Below, piece by piece: positions 45,466 through 55,110 of a stretch of DNA of 64,000 nucleotides (positions are counted from its first letter, which is position 1; the number at the start of each line of letters is the position of its first letter). Under the pieces are notes generated by a model. That model was not told where the DNA came from and searched no databases. It saw nothing but the letters and a program-made list of their open reading frames with translations. Source of the stretch: Xanthobacteraceae bacterium. Lineage in GTDB: Bacteria; Pseudomonadota; Alphaproteobacteria; Rhizobiales; Xanthobacteraceae. The stretch is taken from positions 1 to 64,000 of the forward strand of contig SCUB01000023.1 in the NCBI GenBank assembly GCA_004297465.1. The letters run 5' to 3'. The position numbers were made by a program, and so were the translations under genes.

Positions 45466-45701
45466 GATGCTTCTCCCTGACCAAAGGTCGCTGTTCAAAG
45501 AAGAACGCGGCCCGCCCCGACATGATCCGTCGCCGTCCGATGACGGCTCGAAGGGTTGCGCGGCGTTCTTTTGATTCATTCTAACCTATTGAATTTAGGG
45601 CAACATGATCTTGACGCAAGTCGCTCGCAGTCGCAGGGTCGCGCATTCATTCAAGGACAGCCGCGCTCGCGGCGCATGGACAAAGCAATAGGGGGTCACA
45701 G

Positions 45702-46250
45702 ATGCGAGGAATGGTTTCGGCGACGCTGGGTGTCGCGCTGGTTGCGCTCGGCACGGCGGCGATCGCCAAGGAATATCCGATCGACAAGCCAAAGAACATC
45801 GAGGAGGCCGGCCTGCAGGTCGCGGCGGTCTACCTGCAGCCGATCGAGATGGAGCCGGCCGGCATGATGCGCCCGGCCAAGGATTCCGACATTCACTTTG
45901 AAGCCGACATCAAGGCGCTCAAGGGCAACAAGAACGGCTATGCCGAAGGCGACTGGGTCGGCTATCTGAAGGTCAAATACGAGCTGACCAAGGTCGGCGA
46001 GAACACCGTGATCAAGGGCGACGCCATGCCGATGGTGGCCTCCGACGGCCCGCATTATGGCGACAACGTCAAGCTGGCCGGCGCCGGCAAATACAAGCTC
46101 AAGCTGACGGTGGCGCCGCCCGACGGCGACGGCCACGGCTCGTTTGGCCGCCATGTCGACAAGGAAACCGGCGTCGCGGCGTGGTTCAAGCCGCTCGAGC
46201 TCGAATACGAGTTCACCTTCGCCGGCTTCGGCAAGAAGGGCTCCTACTGA
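45702..46250 (+). CDS. Periplasmic iron-transport protein (FtrA/P19, Tp34 domain)
   Basis: A 182-residue exported protein with a signal peptide (cleavage near IAKEY) and the Tp34/P19 domain, with EMEPAGMM and the conserved SDGPHYGDNVKL and DGHGSFGRH segments whose Met and His ligate copper/iron. It is the periplasmic metal-binding part of FtrABCD/FetMP-type systems, which bring in ferrous iron. GGGGG lies 6 bases before the ATG. It heads a four-gene set with a cupredoxin, an Ftr1 permease and an iron-sulfur membrane protein. A promoter regulated by Irr or RirA is plausible, but I could not identify one convincingly. Confidence 0.88.
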   Translation: MRGMVSATLGVALVALGTAAIAKEYPIDKPKNIEEAGLQVAAVYLQPIEMEPAGMMRPAKDSDIHFEADIKALKGNKNGYAEGDWVGYLKVKYELTKVGENTVIKGDAMPMVASDGPHYGDNVKLAGAGKYKLKLTVAPPDGDGHGSFGRHVDKETGVAAWFKPLELEYEFTFAGFGKKGSY

Positions 46251-46402
46251 GCCTTCGCCATCGGGCCCTGATGGGCCTTCAGGAACCGGACCGGGCGTGC
46301 CGCAGGGGCGCGCCCGGTCCTCCGTCGGCGGCCCGAGACGGCGATGTTTCTGTCGCGCCGGCCGCCGCCGGATGATAAAGGCACCGGCCATCGAGGTTCA
46401 TC

Positions 46403-46789
46403 ATGGGGTGCAGCGTGTCGAAAGTCAGCCTGCCGGAAAGCGCGCGCGCGCGCCGCGCGATGATAATCGCGCTAGCGGCCGTCGCGCTGCTCCTTGGCGC
46501 GTCGCATCGCGCTCCCGCCGAGGACGAGCCGGTGTTCCGCATCGAGTTCAACGACGGCAAGGTTGTGCCGCAGCGGCTGGAGGTGCCGGCCAGACGCCGC
46601 TTCAAGCTCGAATTGCACAATGTTGGGCAGACGCCGGCCGAGTTCGAGAGCAAGGAACTGCGCAAGGAAAAGGTGCTGGCGCCAAACAGCTCCTCGACGC
46701 TGGTCATCCGCACCCTCGACCCCGGCGACTACGACTTCTTCGATGATTTCCATCCGGACGCCCCGCCGGCGGTGCTGGTCGCGAAATAG
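46403..46789 (+). CDS. Cupredoxin-like periplasmic protein of an iron-uptake system (FtrB-like)
   Basis: A 128-residue protein with an N-terminal TM/signal region (MIIALAAVALLLGASH) and a single cupredoxin-like domain (EFNDGKVVPQRLEVPARRRFKLEL and ending DPGDYDFFDDFHPDAPPAVLVAK). FtrB proteins act with FtrA, perhaps in oxidation or handing over of iron. Its place between FtrA- and Ftr1-like genes supports this role. The ATG at 46403 has GAGG 6 bases before it. Confidence 0.8.
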   Translation: MGCSVSKVSLPESARARRAMIIALAAVALLLGASHRAPAEDEPVFRIEFNDGKVVPQRLEVPARRRFKLELHNVGQTPAEFESKELRKEKVLAPNSSSTLVIRTLDPGDYDFFDDFHPDAPPAVLVAK

Positions 46790-46814
46790 CTGAAGCGTTG
46801 CGCGGGAGACGAAT

Positions 46815-47669
46815 GTGGGCGGACAACTGGGCAATGTAGCGTTCGTGATCTGGCGCGAGAGCGTCGAGGCGCTGCTCGTCATCGGCATCCTCAATGCCTG
46901 GCTGACCCGGCAGCAGGGCGCGGCGGCCGGGCGCGGCCGCACCTATCTGTGGGCCGGCGTCGCCGCCGGACTGCTGGCGGCGGTGGTATTCGGCACGGTG
47001 CTGATCCTGTTCGGCGAGACGCTGCCCGAGGCCACCCAGCAGGCCTATCACACCGCCGCGGTGCTGATCGCGGCCGTCCTCATCGTGCAGATGGTGTTCT
47101 GGATGCGCCGTCACGGCCGCACGCTCAAGCACGATTTGGAAACTTCGCTGCAGCGGGCCTCCGACAGTTCCAACTGGTGGGGAGTGTTCGTCCTGGCCCT
47201 GATCGCGGTGGCCCGCGAAGGCAGCGAGACGGTGGTGTTCCTGTCCGGAACGCTGGCCGCGGCCCGGCTCGATTCCTTCATGGCGCCGGCGCTGGCCGCC
47301 GCCGCCGGTTTCGCGCTCGCGCTCGTGACTTATTCGCTGCTGCAGGTCGGCAGCCGCATCCTGTCCTGGAAAACGTTCTTCACCATCACCGAGATCATGC
47401 TGCTGTTCCTGGCGGCCTCGCTGCTGGTGACCGGAGTGGACAATCTCATCGCGCTCGACGTGCTTCCGCCGCTGTCGGGCCGGCTATGGGACAGCTCGGC
47501 GATCCTGCCGGACAGCGGTCCGGTCGGCGGACTGATCGGCGCGCTGACCGGCTACCGCGCCCGCCCGGATCTCATGCAGGTGCTGGTTTACGTGCTCTAC
47601 TGGGGAGTGATGTGTTGGACACTGTTCCGGTCGCGGCCCAAATCCCGGCCCGAGACAAAAACGGCATGA
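46815..47669 (+). CDS. FTR1 family iron permease (FtrC-like)
   Basis: A 284-residue membrane permease with seven predicted helices. FTR1 transporters carry two REXXE iron-binding motifs in the membrane; here they read RESVE (residues 14-18) and REGSE (134-138). It imports iron with its periplasmic partners. The start is a GTG with GGAGA 6 bases upstream. Its TGA overlaps the next ATG (ATGA), which indicates translational coupling. Confidence 0.9.
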   Translation: MGGQLGNVAFVIWRESVEALLVIGILNAWLTRQQGAAAGRGRTYLWAGVAAGLLAAVVFGTVLILFGETLPEATQQAYHTAAVLIAAVLIVQMVFWMRRHGRTLKHDLETSLQRASDSSNWWGVFVLALIAVAREGSETVVFLSGTLAAARLDSFMAPALAAAAGFALALVTYSLLQVGSRILSWKTFFTITEIMLLFLAASLLVTGVDNLIALDVLPPLSGRLWDSSAILPDSGPVGGLIGALTGYRARPDLMQVLVYVLYWGVMCWTLFRSRPKSRPETKTA

Positions 47670-49084
47670 CGGGGCGGCCGTCGCGGCCGCATGTCTCGAC
47701 GGGCCTCGCCGATGCGGCGCTGGCCCGCGCCGGTGATTGGCTGATGCGCCACCAGCGCGCCATCCAGACCGGCCAGTGGTCGGTCGTCGTCGTCTATGTC
47801 GTGCTGCTGATCGTGCCGCCGTTCGTTCCGCTGCCGCCGCGCACCGCCCACATCTGGAACGACGTCACTCTATTTTCCCAGTTCGTGTTCTGGGGCATCT
47901 GGTGGCCGTTCGTGCTGCTCAGCATGATGCTGGTGGGTCGGCTGTGGTGCGGCGTGCTGTGCCCCGAAGGTTTCGTGTCGGAGAAGGCCAGCGCCTACTC
48001 CAAGGGCTGGTCGACGCCGCGCTGGATCAAGTGGAAGGGCTGGCCGTTCGTCGCCTTCGCCTGCACCACCGTGTACGGGCAGATGATTAGCGTCTACCAG
48101 TATCCGGGGCCCGCCTCCGTGCTGCTCGGGTTCTCGACCGTCGCGGCGATCGCCGTCGCCTACTTCTACGGCCGCAACAAACGGATCTGGTGCCGCTATC
48201 TGTGCCCGGTGAGCGGCGTGTTCGCGATCATGTCCAAGCTCGCGCCGGTGCATTTCCAGGTCGACCGGCAGGCCTGGGATACGTGGCAGAGGTCGCCGCA
48301 CGTGGCCGCCGCCGAGCGCATCAATTGCGCGCCCCTGGTGCCGATCCGCAACATGCGCGGCGCCAGCGCCTGCCACATGTGCGGACGCTGCAGCGGTTTC
48401 CACGGCGCGGTGACCTTGCAGCGCCGCTCGCCCAATCATGAGATCGTGCATGTCGCAGGCACCGAGGTGCGGCCGGTCGAGACGCTGCTGATCCTGTTCG
48501 GCCTGATGGGCGTCGCGGCGGGCGCGTTCCAGTGGGGCAGCAGCCCGCTCTATGTTCAGGTCAAGCAGGCGCTCGCCACATGGCTGATCGATCACGGCAT
48601 GCTGTGGCCGGTAACCGTCGCGCCGCCGTGGTGGATCCTGACCAACTATCCCGAGCAGAACGACGTCATGACGCTGCTCGATGGCGCGGTGCTGATCGGC
48701 TACATCGTGGTGTTCGCGGCGCTCGCCGGCATCGCCCTCGGCCTGTGCGTGGCGGCGGCAAGCCGCGTGCTGGGGCCATGGTCGTGGCCGCGCTTCCATC
48801 ACCTGGTGCAGAGCCTCATTCCGCTGGCCGGCTGCGGCGTGTTCCTCGGCCTGTCGATGACCACGGTGACGCTGCTGCGCCATGACGGCTTCTATCTCGA
48901 TTTCGCCGGTCCGCTGCGCGCCGCCCTGCTCACCGGCGCCGGCCTGTGGTCGCTGTGGCTCGGCTGGAGCATCGGCGCGCTCCATAGTTCCAACGTGTCG
49001 CGCCGGATCGTTGCGATGCTGCCGCTCGTGCTTGCCGCCACCACCAGCGCGGGACTGTTCGCGAGCTTGTTCTGGCGACTGTGA
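47666..49084 (+). CDS. Polyferredoxin-like membrane protein of the iron system (FtrD-like)
   Basis: A 472-residue polytopic membrane protein with NapH/CcoG-like iron-sulfur motifs: WCGVLCPEG, WCRYLCPVSG and a CHMCGRCSGFHG cluster. It has about eight predicted helices. FtrD proteins are thought to pass electrons to the ferroxidase/permease set. The ATG lies inside the ATGA overlap with the permease gene. Confidence 0.85.
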   Translation: MTGRPSRPHVSTGLADAALARAGDWLMRHQRAIQTGQWSVVVVYVVLLIVPPFVPLPPRTAHIWNDVTLFSQFVFWGIWWPFVLLSMMLVGRLWCGVLCPEGFVSEKASAYSKGWSTPRWIKWKGWPFVAFACTTVYGQMISVYQYPGPASVLLGFSTVAAIAVAYFYGRNKRIWCRYLCPVSGVFAIMSKLAPVHFQVDRQAWDTWQRSPHVAAAERINCAPLVPIRNMRGASACHMCGRCSGFHGAVTLQRRSPNHEIVHVAGTEVRPVETLLILFGLMGVAAGAFQWGSSPLYVQVKQALATWLIDHGMLWPVTVAPPWWILTNYPEQNDVMTLLDGAVLIGYIVVFAALAGIALGLCVAAASRVLGPWSWPRFHHLVQSLIPLAGCGVFLGLSMTTVTLLRHDGFYLDFAGPLRAALLTGAGLWSLWLGWSIGALHSSNVSRRIVAMLPLVLAATTSAGLFASLFWRL

Positions 49085-49222
49085 GTTTTCCACCGCCTTC
49101 ACGGCACGGTCGCTTCGGCATCTTTTGAAAACCTCTAAAGTCGTTGAATATCAGCAACTTGAAGTTTGACGCAAAAAGACCTGCTTGCTAGGCGTGTGCA
49201 TTAGCAAATAGGGGCTTGGGGC

Positions 49223-50623
49223 ATGACTGGCATTTCTCGCGGAAAATCCTTAACCCGGCGCATCCGCGCCGCGGCGATCGCCGTGCCGGCGCTGCTGGCG
49301 AGCGGGCTGGCCGCGCAGGCGGAAGAAAAAGGCCTGTGGGAACGCGACAAGCTGACCGGCACCTGGGGCGGCACCCGCACCGCGCTGGAGGACAAGGGCA
49401 TCGACATCGGCCTGGCTTATATCGGCGAAGCGCTGGCCATTCCGACCGGCGGCCTGATGCGCGGCACCACCTTCGAGGGCCGCCTCGACCTTACCGTCAA
49501 CACCGACCTCGAAAAGCTGATGGGCTGGGCCGGCGGCAAGGCGCACATGCGCGTGTTCCAGATCCACAGCGCGCGGAACTTCAATGCGCTGAGCTATGTC
49601 GGCTCGATCGCCGATCCCAGCAACATCGACGCCTACGGCACCACGCGCCTGTTCACGGCCTGGGTGCAGCAGGAGTTCGGCACGGTGGCGTCGCTGCGCG
49701 TCGGCCAACTCGCGGGCGACGACGAATTCCTGGTCAGCAGCACCGCCGGCGGCCTCATCAACGGCACCTATGGCTGGGCCGCGATGATGGCGGCCAACCT
49801 GCCGAGCGGCGGGCCGGCCTACCCGCTGGCAACCCCGGGCATCCGCCTGCAGGTCAACCCGACCGACACCATCTCGCTGCTCGGCGCCGTGTTCAGCGGC
49901 GATCCGGCCGGCCCCAATTGCACCAATCCCAATCCGCAGATCTGCAATCGCTACGGCACCACCTTCAGTTTCAGCGGCGGCGCGTTCTGGCTCGGCGAGG
50001 CGCAGTACCAGGTCAACCAGGCCAAGGACGCCACCGGCCTTGCCGCCGCCTACAAGCTCGGGCTCTGGTATCACAGCGGCGAACGCTTCGCCGACCAGGC
50101 GCTCGGCATCGACAGCGCCACCGGCCTCATCGTGCCGCGGCCGGTCTCCGACAGCCCGCTCAACCGCCACGGCAACTGGGGCATCTACGGCGTCATCGAC
50201 CAGATGGTGTGGCGCCGCGGCGACGCCAGCACCAGCTTCTTCGTCCGCGCCGGCGCGCTGCCGGCCGACCGCAACCTGGTATCGTGGTACATCGACGGCG
50301 GCGTCGGTTTCAAAGGCTTCATGCCGAGCCGTCCGGCCGACACGCTGACGTTTGGCCTCGCGCATTCGCACATCAGCCCCGACGCCGTGGCCGCCGACCA
50401 GTACACCGCCGCCAACATCGACCCGATGTGGCCGATCCGCAGCGGCGAGACCGTGTTCGAAGCGAGCTACATCGCCCAGATCGCGCCGTGGTGGACGCTG
50501 CAGCCCGACTTCCAGTACATCGTCAGGCCGGCCGGCAACGTGCCGATCAATCCCGCCAACACGGCGCTCGGCCCGATCAAGGACGCCATCGTGGTCGGCG
50601 TGCGCACCACCATCACGTTCTGA
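49223..50623 (+). CDS. Carbohydrate porin (OprB family)
   Basis: A 466-residue outer-membrane porin with a signal peptide (cleavage near LAAQAEE) and the OprB barrel, starting with LTGTWGGTRTALEDKGIDI and ending with a typical terminal aromatic strand (VGVRTTITF). OprB porins let sugars and other small polar solutes cross the outer membrane. The ATG follows GGGGCTTGGGG. An intrinsic terminator follows at 50651-50682, so it is probably a single-gene unit. Confidence 0.9.
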   Translation: MTGISRGKSLTRRIRAAAIAVPALLASGLAAQAEEKGLWERDKLTGTWGGTRTALEDKGIDIGLAYIGEALAIPTGGLMRGTTFEGRLDLTVNTDLEKLMGWAGGKAHMRVFQIHSARNFNALSYVGSIADPSNIDAYGTTRLFTAWVQQEFGTVASLRVGQLAGDDEFLVSSTAGGLINGTYGWAAMMAANLPSGGPAYPLATPGIRLQVNPTDTISLLGAVFSGDPAGPNCTNPNPQICNRYGTTFSFSGGAFWLGEAQYQVNQAKDATGLAAAYKLGLWYHSGERFADQALGIDSATGLIVPRPVSDSPLNRHGNWGIYGVIDQMVWRRGDASTSFFVRAGALPADRNLVSWYIDGGVGFKGFMPSRPADTLTFGLAHSHISPDAVAADQYTAANIDPMWPIRSGETVFEASYIAQIAPWWTLQPDFQYIVRPAGNVPINPANTALGPIKDAIVVGVRTTITF

Positions 50624-50650
50624 CCCGGCGACAGGGCTTTTTGCTTGAAG

Positions 50651-50682
50651 AACGGCGGAGAATTTCTCCGCCGTTTCTTTTT
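50651..50682 (+). terminator. Intrinsic terminator after the OprB porin gene
   Basis: AACGGCGGAGA (50651-50661) pairs perfectly with TCTCCGCCGTT (50665-50675) around an ATT loop, followed by TCTTTTT. A classic rho-independent terminator, 28 bases after the stop. Confidence 0.92.
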
Positions 50683-50740
50683 GGCATGAAATGGCGTTTG
50701 CGCCGAAGCGGATTTAAGCTTTGCGCCATGGAGAAAACCC

Positions 50741-51091
50741 ATGGCCGCGAACCTGCACATCAAGCGCATCTATGAGCCGGCAAGCCGCGACGACGGCGCC
50801 CGCATCCTGGTCGACCGCATCTGGCCGCGCGGCGTCAGCAAGAACGCGGCGGACCTGACGCTATGGCTCAAGGAGATCGCGCCGAGCACCGCGCTGCGGG
50901 TCTGGTTCCACCACGATCCATCGCAATGGGCCGAGTTCCGCCGCCGCTACCGCAAGGAGCTCGACGCCAATCCCGGCGCGGTCATGCTGCTGCGCGGCCA
51001 TCTGAAAGAGGGGCGCGTCACGCTGCTCTATGCGGCGCGCGACGAAGCGCACAACCACGCCCGCGTGCTGGCCGATTACATCAAGGCCTGA
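50741..51091 (+). CDS. DUF488 family protein (YeaO-like)
   Basis: A 116-residue protein matching the YeaO/DUF488 family from end to end: IKRIYEPASRDDGARILVDRIWPRGVSK, KEIAPSTALRVWFHHDPSQW, and the LLYAARDEAHNHARVLADYI C-terminus. GGAG lies 11 bases before the ATG. The biochemical role is unknown. It faces the glycosyltransferase gene convergently with only 7 bases between stops. Confidence 0.85.
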   Translation: MAANLHIKRIYEPASRDDGARILVDRIWPRGVSKNAADLTLWLKEIAPSTALRVWFHHDPSQWAEFRRRYRKELDANPGAVMLLRGHLKEGRVTLLYAARDEAHNHARVLADYIKA

Positions 51092-51098
51092 TCCGGCC

Positions 51099-52544
51099 TC
51101 AGCGCTGTGCCGCACACGCGGCGCCCTTGCACAACAGGTAGCGCGTGCCGTGGCCGAGCCGCAGCGGCAGCGCGGCAGCTTCCGCAACGGCGTCGGGCCG
51201 GTCCGCCAGCACGTAGCCGGCGGACATTTGCGGCGGTGGCGTCGTGAGCGGCGGCAGCGGCGGATCGGCCGCCGCGCGCAGGATGTTGAGATGCGCCACC
51301 AGGCTCAGGCCCGCCGAGGAATCGTCGAGCGCGTAGAGCGGCTGGCCATGGGTCAGCGCCAACACCTGCCGCGCCACCGCGCCGTAATCGCCGCGCACGA
51401 CGCGCTCATAGACGGGAAACCCGACGGTGATGACGACGAAGGCAAGGGCGATCGTCGCGACCTGCGCGCGCAGCATGAGCGCGGCGGCGCCCCCTTGCAG
51501 GATGATGGAGGCCAGCACCAGCGCGAACAGCGGATAGAGCGGGATCATGTAGCGCAGCCCGGCTTCGGCGGAGAGCCAGTACGGCGCTACGCCGAGCGCC
51601 AGCGCGGACACGGCGATCGCGAGCGGCGGCGCGGAAAGCCGCGCCAGCGGAAAGCCGCGCCGCATCACGCAGCAGGCGGCGATGGCGCTGGCCGGCAGGA
51701 GGTTCCACGCCAGCAGCACCGGATAGGCCGCGGCATGGCCGGCGTGAGCCCATACGGCGTCCCACGGGCCGGCCCCGCCCAGCATGCCCCCGACATTGCC
51801 GAGGAACGTGCTGACCATCATGTTGCCGCCGACCTGCGCGCTCCAGGCGAACGGCACGGCCAGCGCCGCGCCATGGGCCAGCAGCGAGAGCGGGTGCAGC
51901 AGGAGCCTGCGGTTGGGATGGAGCCACGCAAGAGCCAGCCCCGTGCCAGCATGGAACACATAAGCCGTCAGCGTCTTGGTCAGGAACGCGGCGGCCAGCG
52001 CCGCGCCGGCCGCGACAAACCAGATCGGCCGGCGCTCCTCGAGCGCCACCCACAGGCACGTCGTGGCGCCGAACACGAACAGGCCGAACAGCGGATCTGT
52101 GTAGGCGAGCCAGCCGTGATGGACGAGGGTGTCGCCGGACAGATAGACGACGGCGGCGAACGCCGCCAGCAGCCGGTCGCGCAGGACGCGCGCGACGAAC
52201 CACGCCAGCACCAGCCCGGTGAGAAATGTCGCGGCCAGCGCAACAAGGCGGGCGGCGATCAGGATGTGCGACCAGCCGATCAGCGAGGCGACCAGCGCGA
52301 TCAGCCCCGGGAACAGCCCGGGCCGCCCATAAATGCGGCCATAGAGCGTGGTGACGATGAACTCGCCGCCCTCGCGCATCTCCTGCGCGATGATGACGGT
52401 GACCGCCTCCTCGCCGACATACTGGATGAAGACGGCCGGCAGCATGACCAGCGCCGCGACGGCGTAGATGCGCCACATCAGCCGCGGCGTCAGTTCGAAC
52501 GTGGTGAGGCGGGCGAGATTTTGGCGGATCCGCGCCGCGATCAT
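51099..52544 (-). CDS. Polytopic GT-C type glycosyltransferase (family 39/ArnT-like)
   Basis: A 481-residue membrane protein of the GT-C superfamily (PMT_2 domain) with about 10-12 predicted helices. The first periplasmic loop QYVGEEAVTVIIAQEM carries the acidic residue expected for such enzymes. They move a sugar from a polyprenyl phosphate carrier to lipid or protein in the periplasm. Its start overlaps the stop of the upstream glutamate synthase-like gene (ATGA), so the two are coupled. Acceptor and sugar are unknown. Confidence 0.8.
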   Translation of the reverse strand: MIAARIRQNLARLTTFELTPRLMWRIYAVAALVMLPAVFIQYVGEEAVTVIIAQEMREGGEFIVTTLYGRIYGRPGLFPGLIALVASLIGWSHILIAARLVALAATFLTGLVLAWFVARVLRDRLLAAFAAVVYLSGDTLVHHGWLAYTDPLFGLFVFGATTCLWVALEERRPIWFVAAGAALAAAFLTKTLTAYVFHAGTGLALAWLHPNRRLLLHPLSLLAHGAALAVPFAWSAQVGGNMMVSTFLGNVGGMLGGAGPWDAVWAHAGHAAAYPVLLAWNLLPASAIAACCVMRRGFPLARLSAPPLAIAVSALALGVAPYWLSAEAGLRYMIPLYPLFALVLASIILQGGAAALMLRAQVATIALAFVVITVGFPVYERVVRGDYGAVARQVLALTHGQPLYALDDSSAGLSLVAHLNILRAAADPPLPPLTTPPPQMSAGYVLADRPDAVAEAAALPLRLGHGTRYLLCKGAACAAQR

Positions 52545-54190
52545 GCCGGCCTCGGCGGCGCTTCCGTCCATACCGCGTCGAACGTATCGGCGCGCGCCAT
52601 CGACCACGCCTCGTGAAAGCGCGCGTCGTTGCTGCCGAGCACCAGCGCGCCCGGCCGCAGCGCCGGATAGAGTTCGGCGAAGGTCGCGACCTCGTGCACC
52701 GTGACACGGCGGCAGAAATGCACCGGCTTGAAATCGTTGGGGTGTGCAAGCCCGGCGGCTGCGGTCAGTTCGGCCAGCGTCTGCAGCGTGGCGCGGTGAA
52801 AATTGTAGACGCGTTCCGACTTGTCGGAGACCACCAGGGCGCGGGCGCGCGTGGGATCCTGCGTCGTCACGCCGGTCGGACAGCGGTCGGTGTGGCAACT
52901 CAGCGACTGGATGCAGCCGAGCGCGAACATGAAGCCGCGCGCCGAGTTGCACCAGTCGGCGCCGAGCGACATGGCGCGGGCGATGTCGAAGGCGGTGACG
53001 ATCTTGCCGGAAGCGCCGAGCCTGATGCGGTCGCGCGCGCCGATGCCGACCAGCGCGTTGTGCACGAAGTTGAGGCCCTCGCGCATCGGTATGCCGAGAT
53101 GGTCGAGAAACTCCGGTGGCGCGGCGCCGGTGCCGCCTTCCTTGCCGTCGACCACGATGAAGTCGGGATAGATGCCGGTTTCCAGCATCGCCTTGCAGAT
53201 GCCGAGGAACTCCCATGGATGGCCGACGCACAGCTTGAACCCCACCGGCTTGCCGCCGGACAGCCGGCGCAAGGTCGCGATGAATTCCATGAGCCCGATC
53301 GGATTCGAGAACGCGCCATGGCGGGCCGGCGAGATGCAGTCCTGGCCTGTTTCGATGCCGCGGATGGCGGCGATCTCCGCCGACACCTTGGCCGCCGGCA
53401 AGACGCCGCCATGACCCGGCTTGGCGCCCTGGCTGATCTTGATCTCGATCATCTTGATCTGGTCGAGGGTGGCCAGCGCGGCGAACCTGTCGGCGCTGAA
53501 GGTGCCGTCGGTGTTGCGGCAGCTGAAATAGCCCGAGCCGATCTCCCAGATCAGGTCGCCGCCGTTCTCGTGGTGATAGGGGCTGACGCCGCCCTCGCCG
53601 GTATCGTGGGCAAAGTTCCCCTTCCTGGCGCCGGCGTTGAGCGCGCGGATGGCGTTGGCGCTCAATGCGCCGAAGCTCATGGCGGAGACGTTGAGCACCG
53701 ACAGCGATACCGGCTTCGCGCAATCCGGGCCGCCCACCGTGATGCGGAACGGCTCCTGCGCCACCGGGCGCGGCGCCATCGAATGGCGCAGCCATTCATA
53801 GCCTTCCTGATAGACGTCGTGCTGGGTGCCGAACGGCCGCTTGTCGAGCACCATCTTGGCGCGCTGATAGACCACCGCGCGCTTGTCGCGGCTGAACGGC
53901 GTGCCGTCGTTCTCGCTCTCGAAGAAATACTGCCGGATCTCGGGACGGATCTGTTCGAGCAGGAAGCGCAGATGGGCGGAGATCGGATAGTTGCGCAGCA
54001 CCGCGTGACGCGCCTGCGCCAGATCGTAGAAACCGACCAGGGCAAGGCCGGCGAACACGGTGACGGGGATGACGAGAACGCCGCGCCAGGACGGGCGGAC
54101 GACGCCGAGACCGATCATCAGGATCGCGACCACCACGCATGAGGTGAGCACGATAAAGCGTGGCGTAAACGGCAACGTCACTGCCCGCAT
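52541..54190 (-). CDS. FMN-binding glutamate synthase family protein
   Basis: A 549-residue protein with two N-terminal TM helices (residues 10-55) followed by the FMN-binding central domain of glutamate synthase (GltS/GltB type): LNVSAMSFGALSANAIRALN, GEGGVSPYHHENGGDLIWEIGSGYF, IEIKISQGAKPGHGGVLP, VDGKEGGTGAAP and a Cys cluster CIQSLSCHTDRCPTG for the 3Fe-4S centre. It lacks the amidotransferase domain. Such stand-alone membrane-linked forms are common but not well characterised. A ribosome site GGAAGGA lies 6 bases before the ATG. Confidence 0.88.
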   Translation of the reverse strand: MRAVTLPFTPRFIVLTSCVVVAILMIGLGVVRPSWRGVLVIPVTVFAGLALVGFYDLAQARHAVLRNYPISAHLRFLLEQIRPEIRQYFFESENDGTPFSRDKRAVVYQRAKMVLDKRPFGTQHDVYQEGYEWLRHSMAPRPVAQEPFRITVGGPDCAKPVSLSVLNVSAMSFGALSANAIRALNAGARKGNFAHDTGEGGVSPYHHENGGDLIWEIGSGYFSCRNTDGTFSADRFAALATLDQIKMIEIKISQGAKPGHGGVLPAAKVSAEIAAIRGIETGQDCISPARHGAFSNPIGLMEFIATLRRLSGGKPVGFKLCVGHPWEFLGICKAMLETGIYPDFIVVDGKEGGTGAAPPEFLDHLGIPMREGLNFVHNALVGIGARDRIRLGASGKIVTAFDIARAMSLGADWCNSARGFMFALGCIQSLSCHTDRCPTGVTTQDPTRARALVVSDKSERVYNFHRATLQTLAELTAAAGLAHPNDFKPVHFCRRVTVHEVATFAELYPALRPGALVLGSNDARFHEAWSMARADTFDAVWTEAPPRPA

Positions 54191-54328
54191 GGCATGTCCT
54201 TCCAGCGTATCGGTGCGAATCGTCGCGCGATTGTCCGGTCCGACAATAGCGGTCTTTTCATAAAATCACCTTGCGGGGTTACTTTTTCCGCGAAGGAGCG
54301 CCAGCCGGAACCCCTGCGTTTTCAGGCT

Positions 54329-54979
54329 TCAGGGAGCCGCAAGCCCGACCGGACAGGCGACGCCGGTGCCGCCGAGCCCGCAATAGCCGGCCGGGTTCTT
54401 GGCCAGATATTGCTGGTGATAGTCCTCGGCGAAATAGAATTCCGGCGCCTCGCGGATTTCCGTGGTGATGCCGCCGTACCCCCTGGCGGCGATCAGCCGG
54501 GCATAGGTGTCGCGCGAAGCCTCGGCGGCGTCACGCTGCGCGGCGTCGTGGACATAGATGCCGGACCGGTACTGCGTCCCGACGTCGTTGCCCTGGCGCA
54601 TGCCCTGGGTCGGGTCGTGGCTTTCCCAGAACGTCCTGAGCAGGCCGGCATAGGCGATGCGGGCGGGATCGAACACCACCAGCACCACCTCGTTATGCCC
54701 GGTCAGGCCGCTGCACACCTCCTCATAGGTGGGATTGGGCGTGTAGCCGCCGGCATAGCCGACCGCGGTGATGTGGATGCCGGTATCCAGCTCCCAGAAC
54801 TTGCGCTCGGCGCCCCAGAAGCAGCCGAGCCCGAACAGGGCGCGCCGGGTGCCGTCGGGATAGGGTGGCTTGAGCGGCCGGCCGTTGACGAAGTGATGGC
54901 TGGCGGTGGCAATCGGCGTGGCGCGCCCCGGCGGCGCGGCTTCGGGACGCGGCATGACGGCGGATTTGCGCGGGAACAT
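54329..54979 (-). CDS. msrA: Peptide methionine sulfoxide reductase A
   Basis: A 216-residue MsrA with the active-site GCFWGAE (Cys53) and downstream [20 protein letters not shown] typical of the family. Cys200 and Cys209 at the C-terminus are the usual resolving cysteines. It reduces methionine-S-sulfoxide in proteins with thioredoxin. The N-terminal 20 residues are rich in Pro and Arg; no signal peptide is seen, so it acts in the cytoplasm. It stands alone. Confidence 0.93.
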   Translation of the reverse strand: MFPRKSAVMPRPEAAPPGRATPIATASHHFVNGRPLKPPYPDGTRRALFGLGCFWGAERKFWELDTGIHITAVGYAGGYTPNPTYEEVCSGLTGHNEVVLVVFDPARIAYAGLLRTFWESHDPTQGMRQGNDVGTQYRSGIYVHDAAQRDAAEASRDTYARLIAARGYGGITTEIREAPEFYFAEDYHQQYLAKNPAGYCGLGGTGVACPVGLAAP

Positions 54980-55110
54980 GGAGACGGCCTCCCGTTTTCG
55001 AGGACTGTGCCATCATATACGCAAGGACGACGGCGCCGATGACGCCCCCGCGACGGCGGCGCCGTCCTGGCGCCATCACAACCGCGCGAACGACGGCGGC
55101 CCGCCCCCGG

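Noticed and set aside
45560-45640. An Irr/RirA iron box upstream of the Ftr operon
   Set aside because: Only loose matches (TTCTAA and GAATTTAG arms with wrong spacing); not strong enough to call.
47870-49102. A 410-residue minus-strand frame opposite the FtrD-like gene
   Set aside because: His/Gln/Arg-rich composition typical of the complement of a membrane protein; no domain.
51030-52616. A 528-residue plus-strand open frame opposite the glycosyltransferase gene
   Set aside because: Arg/Gln/Gly-rich, no domain, and the opposite strand encodes a typical polytopic membrane protein with coupled start.
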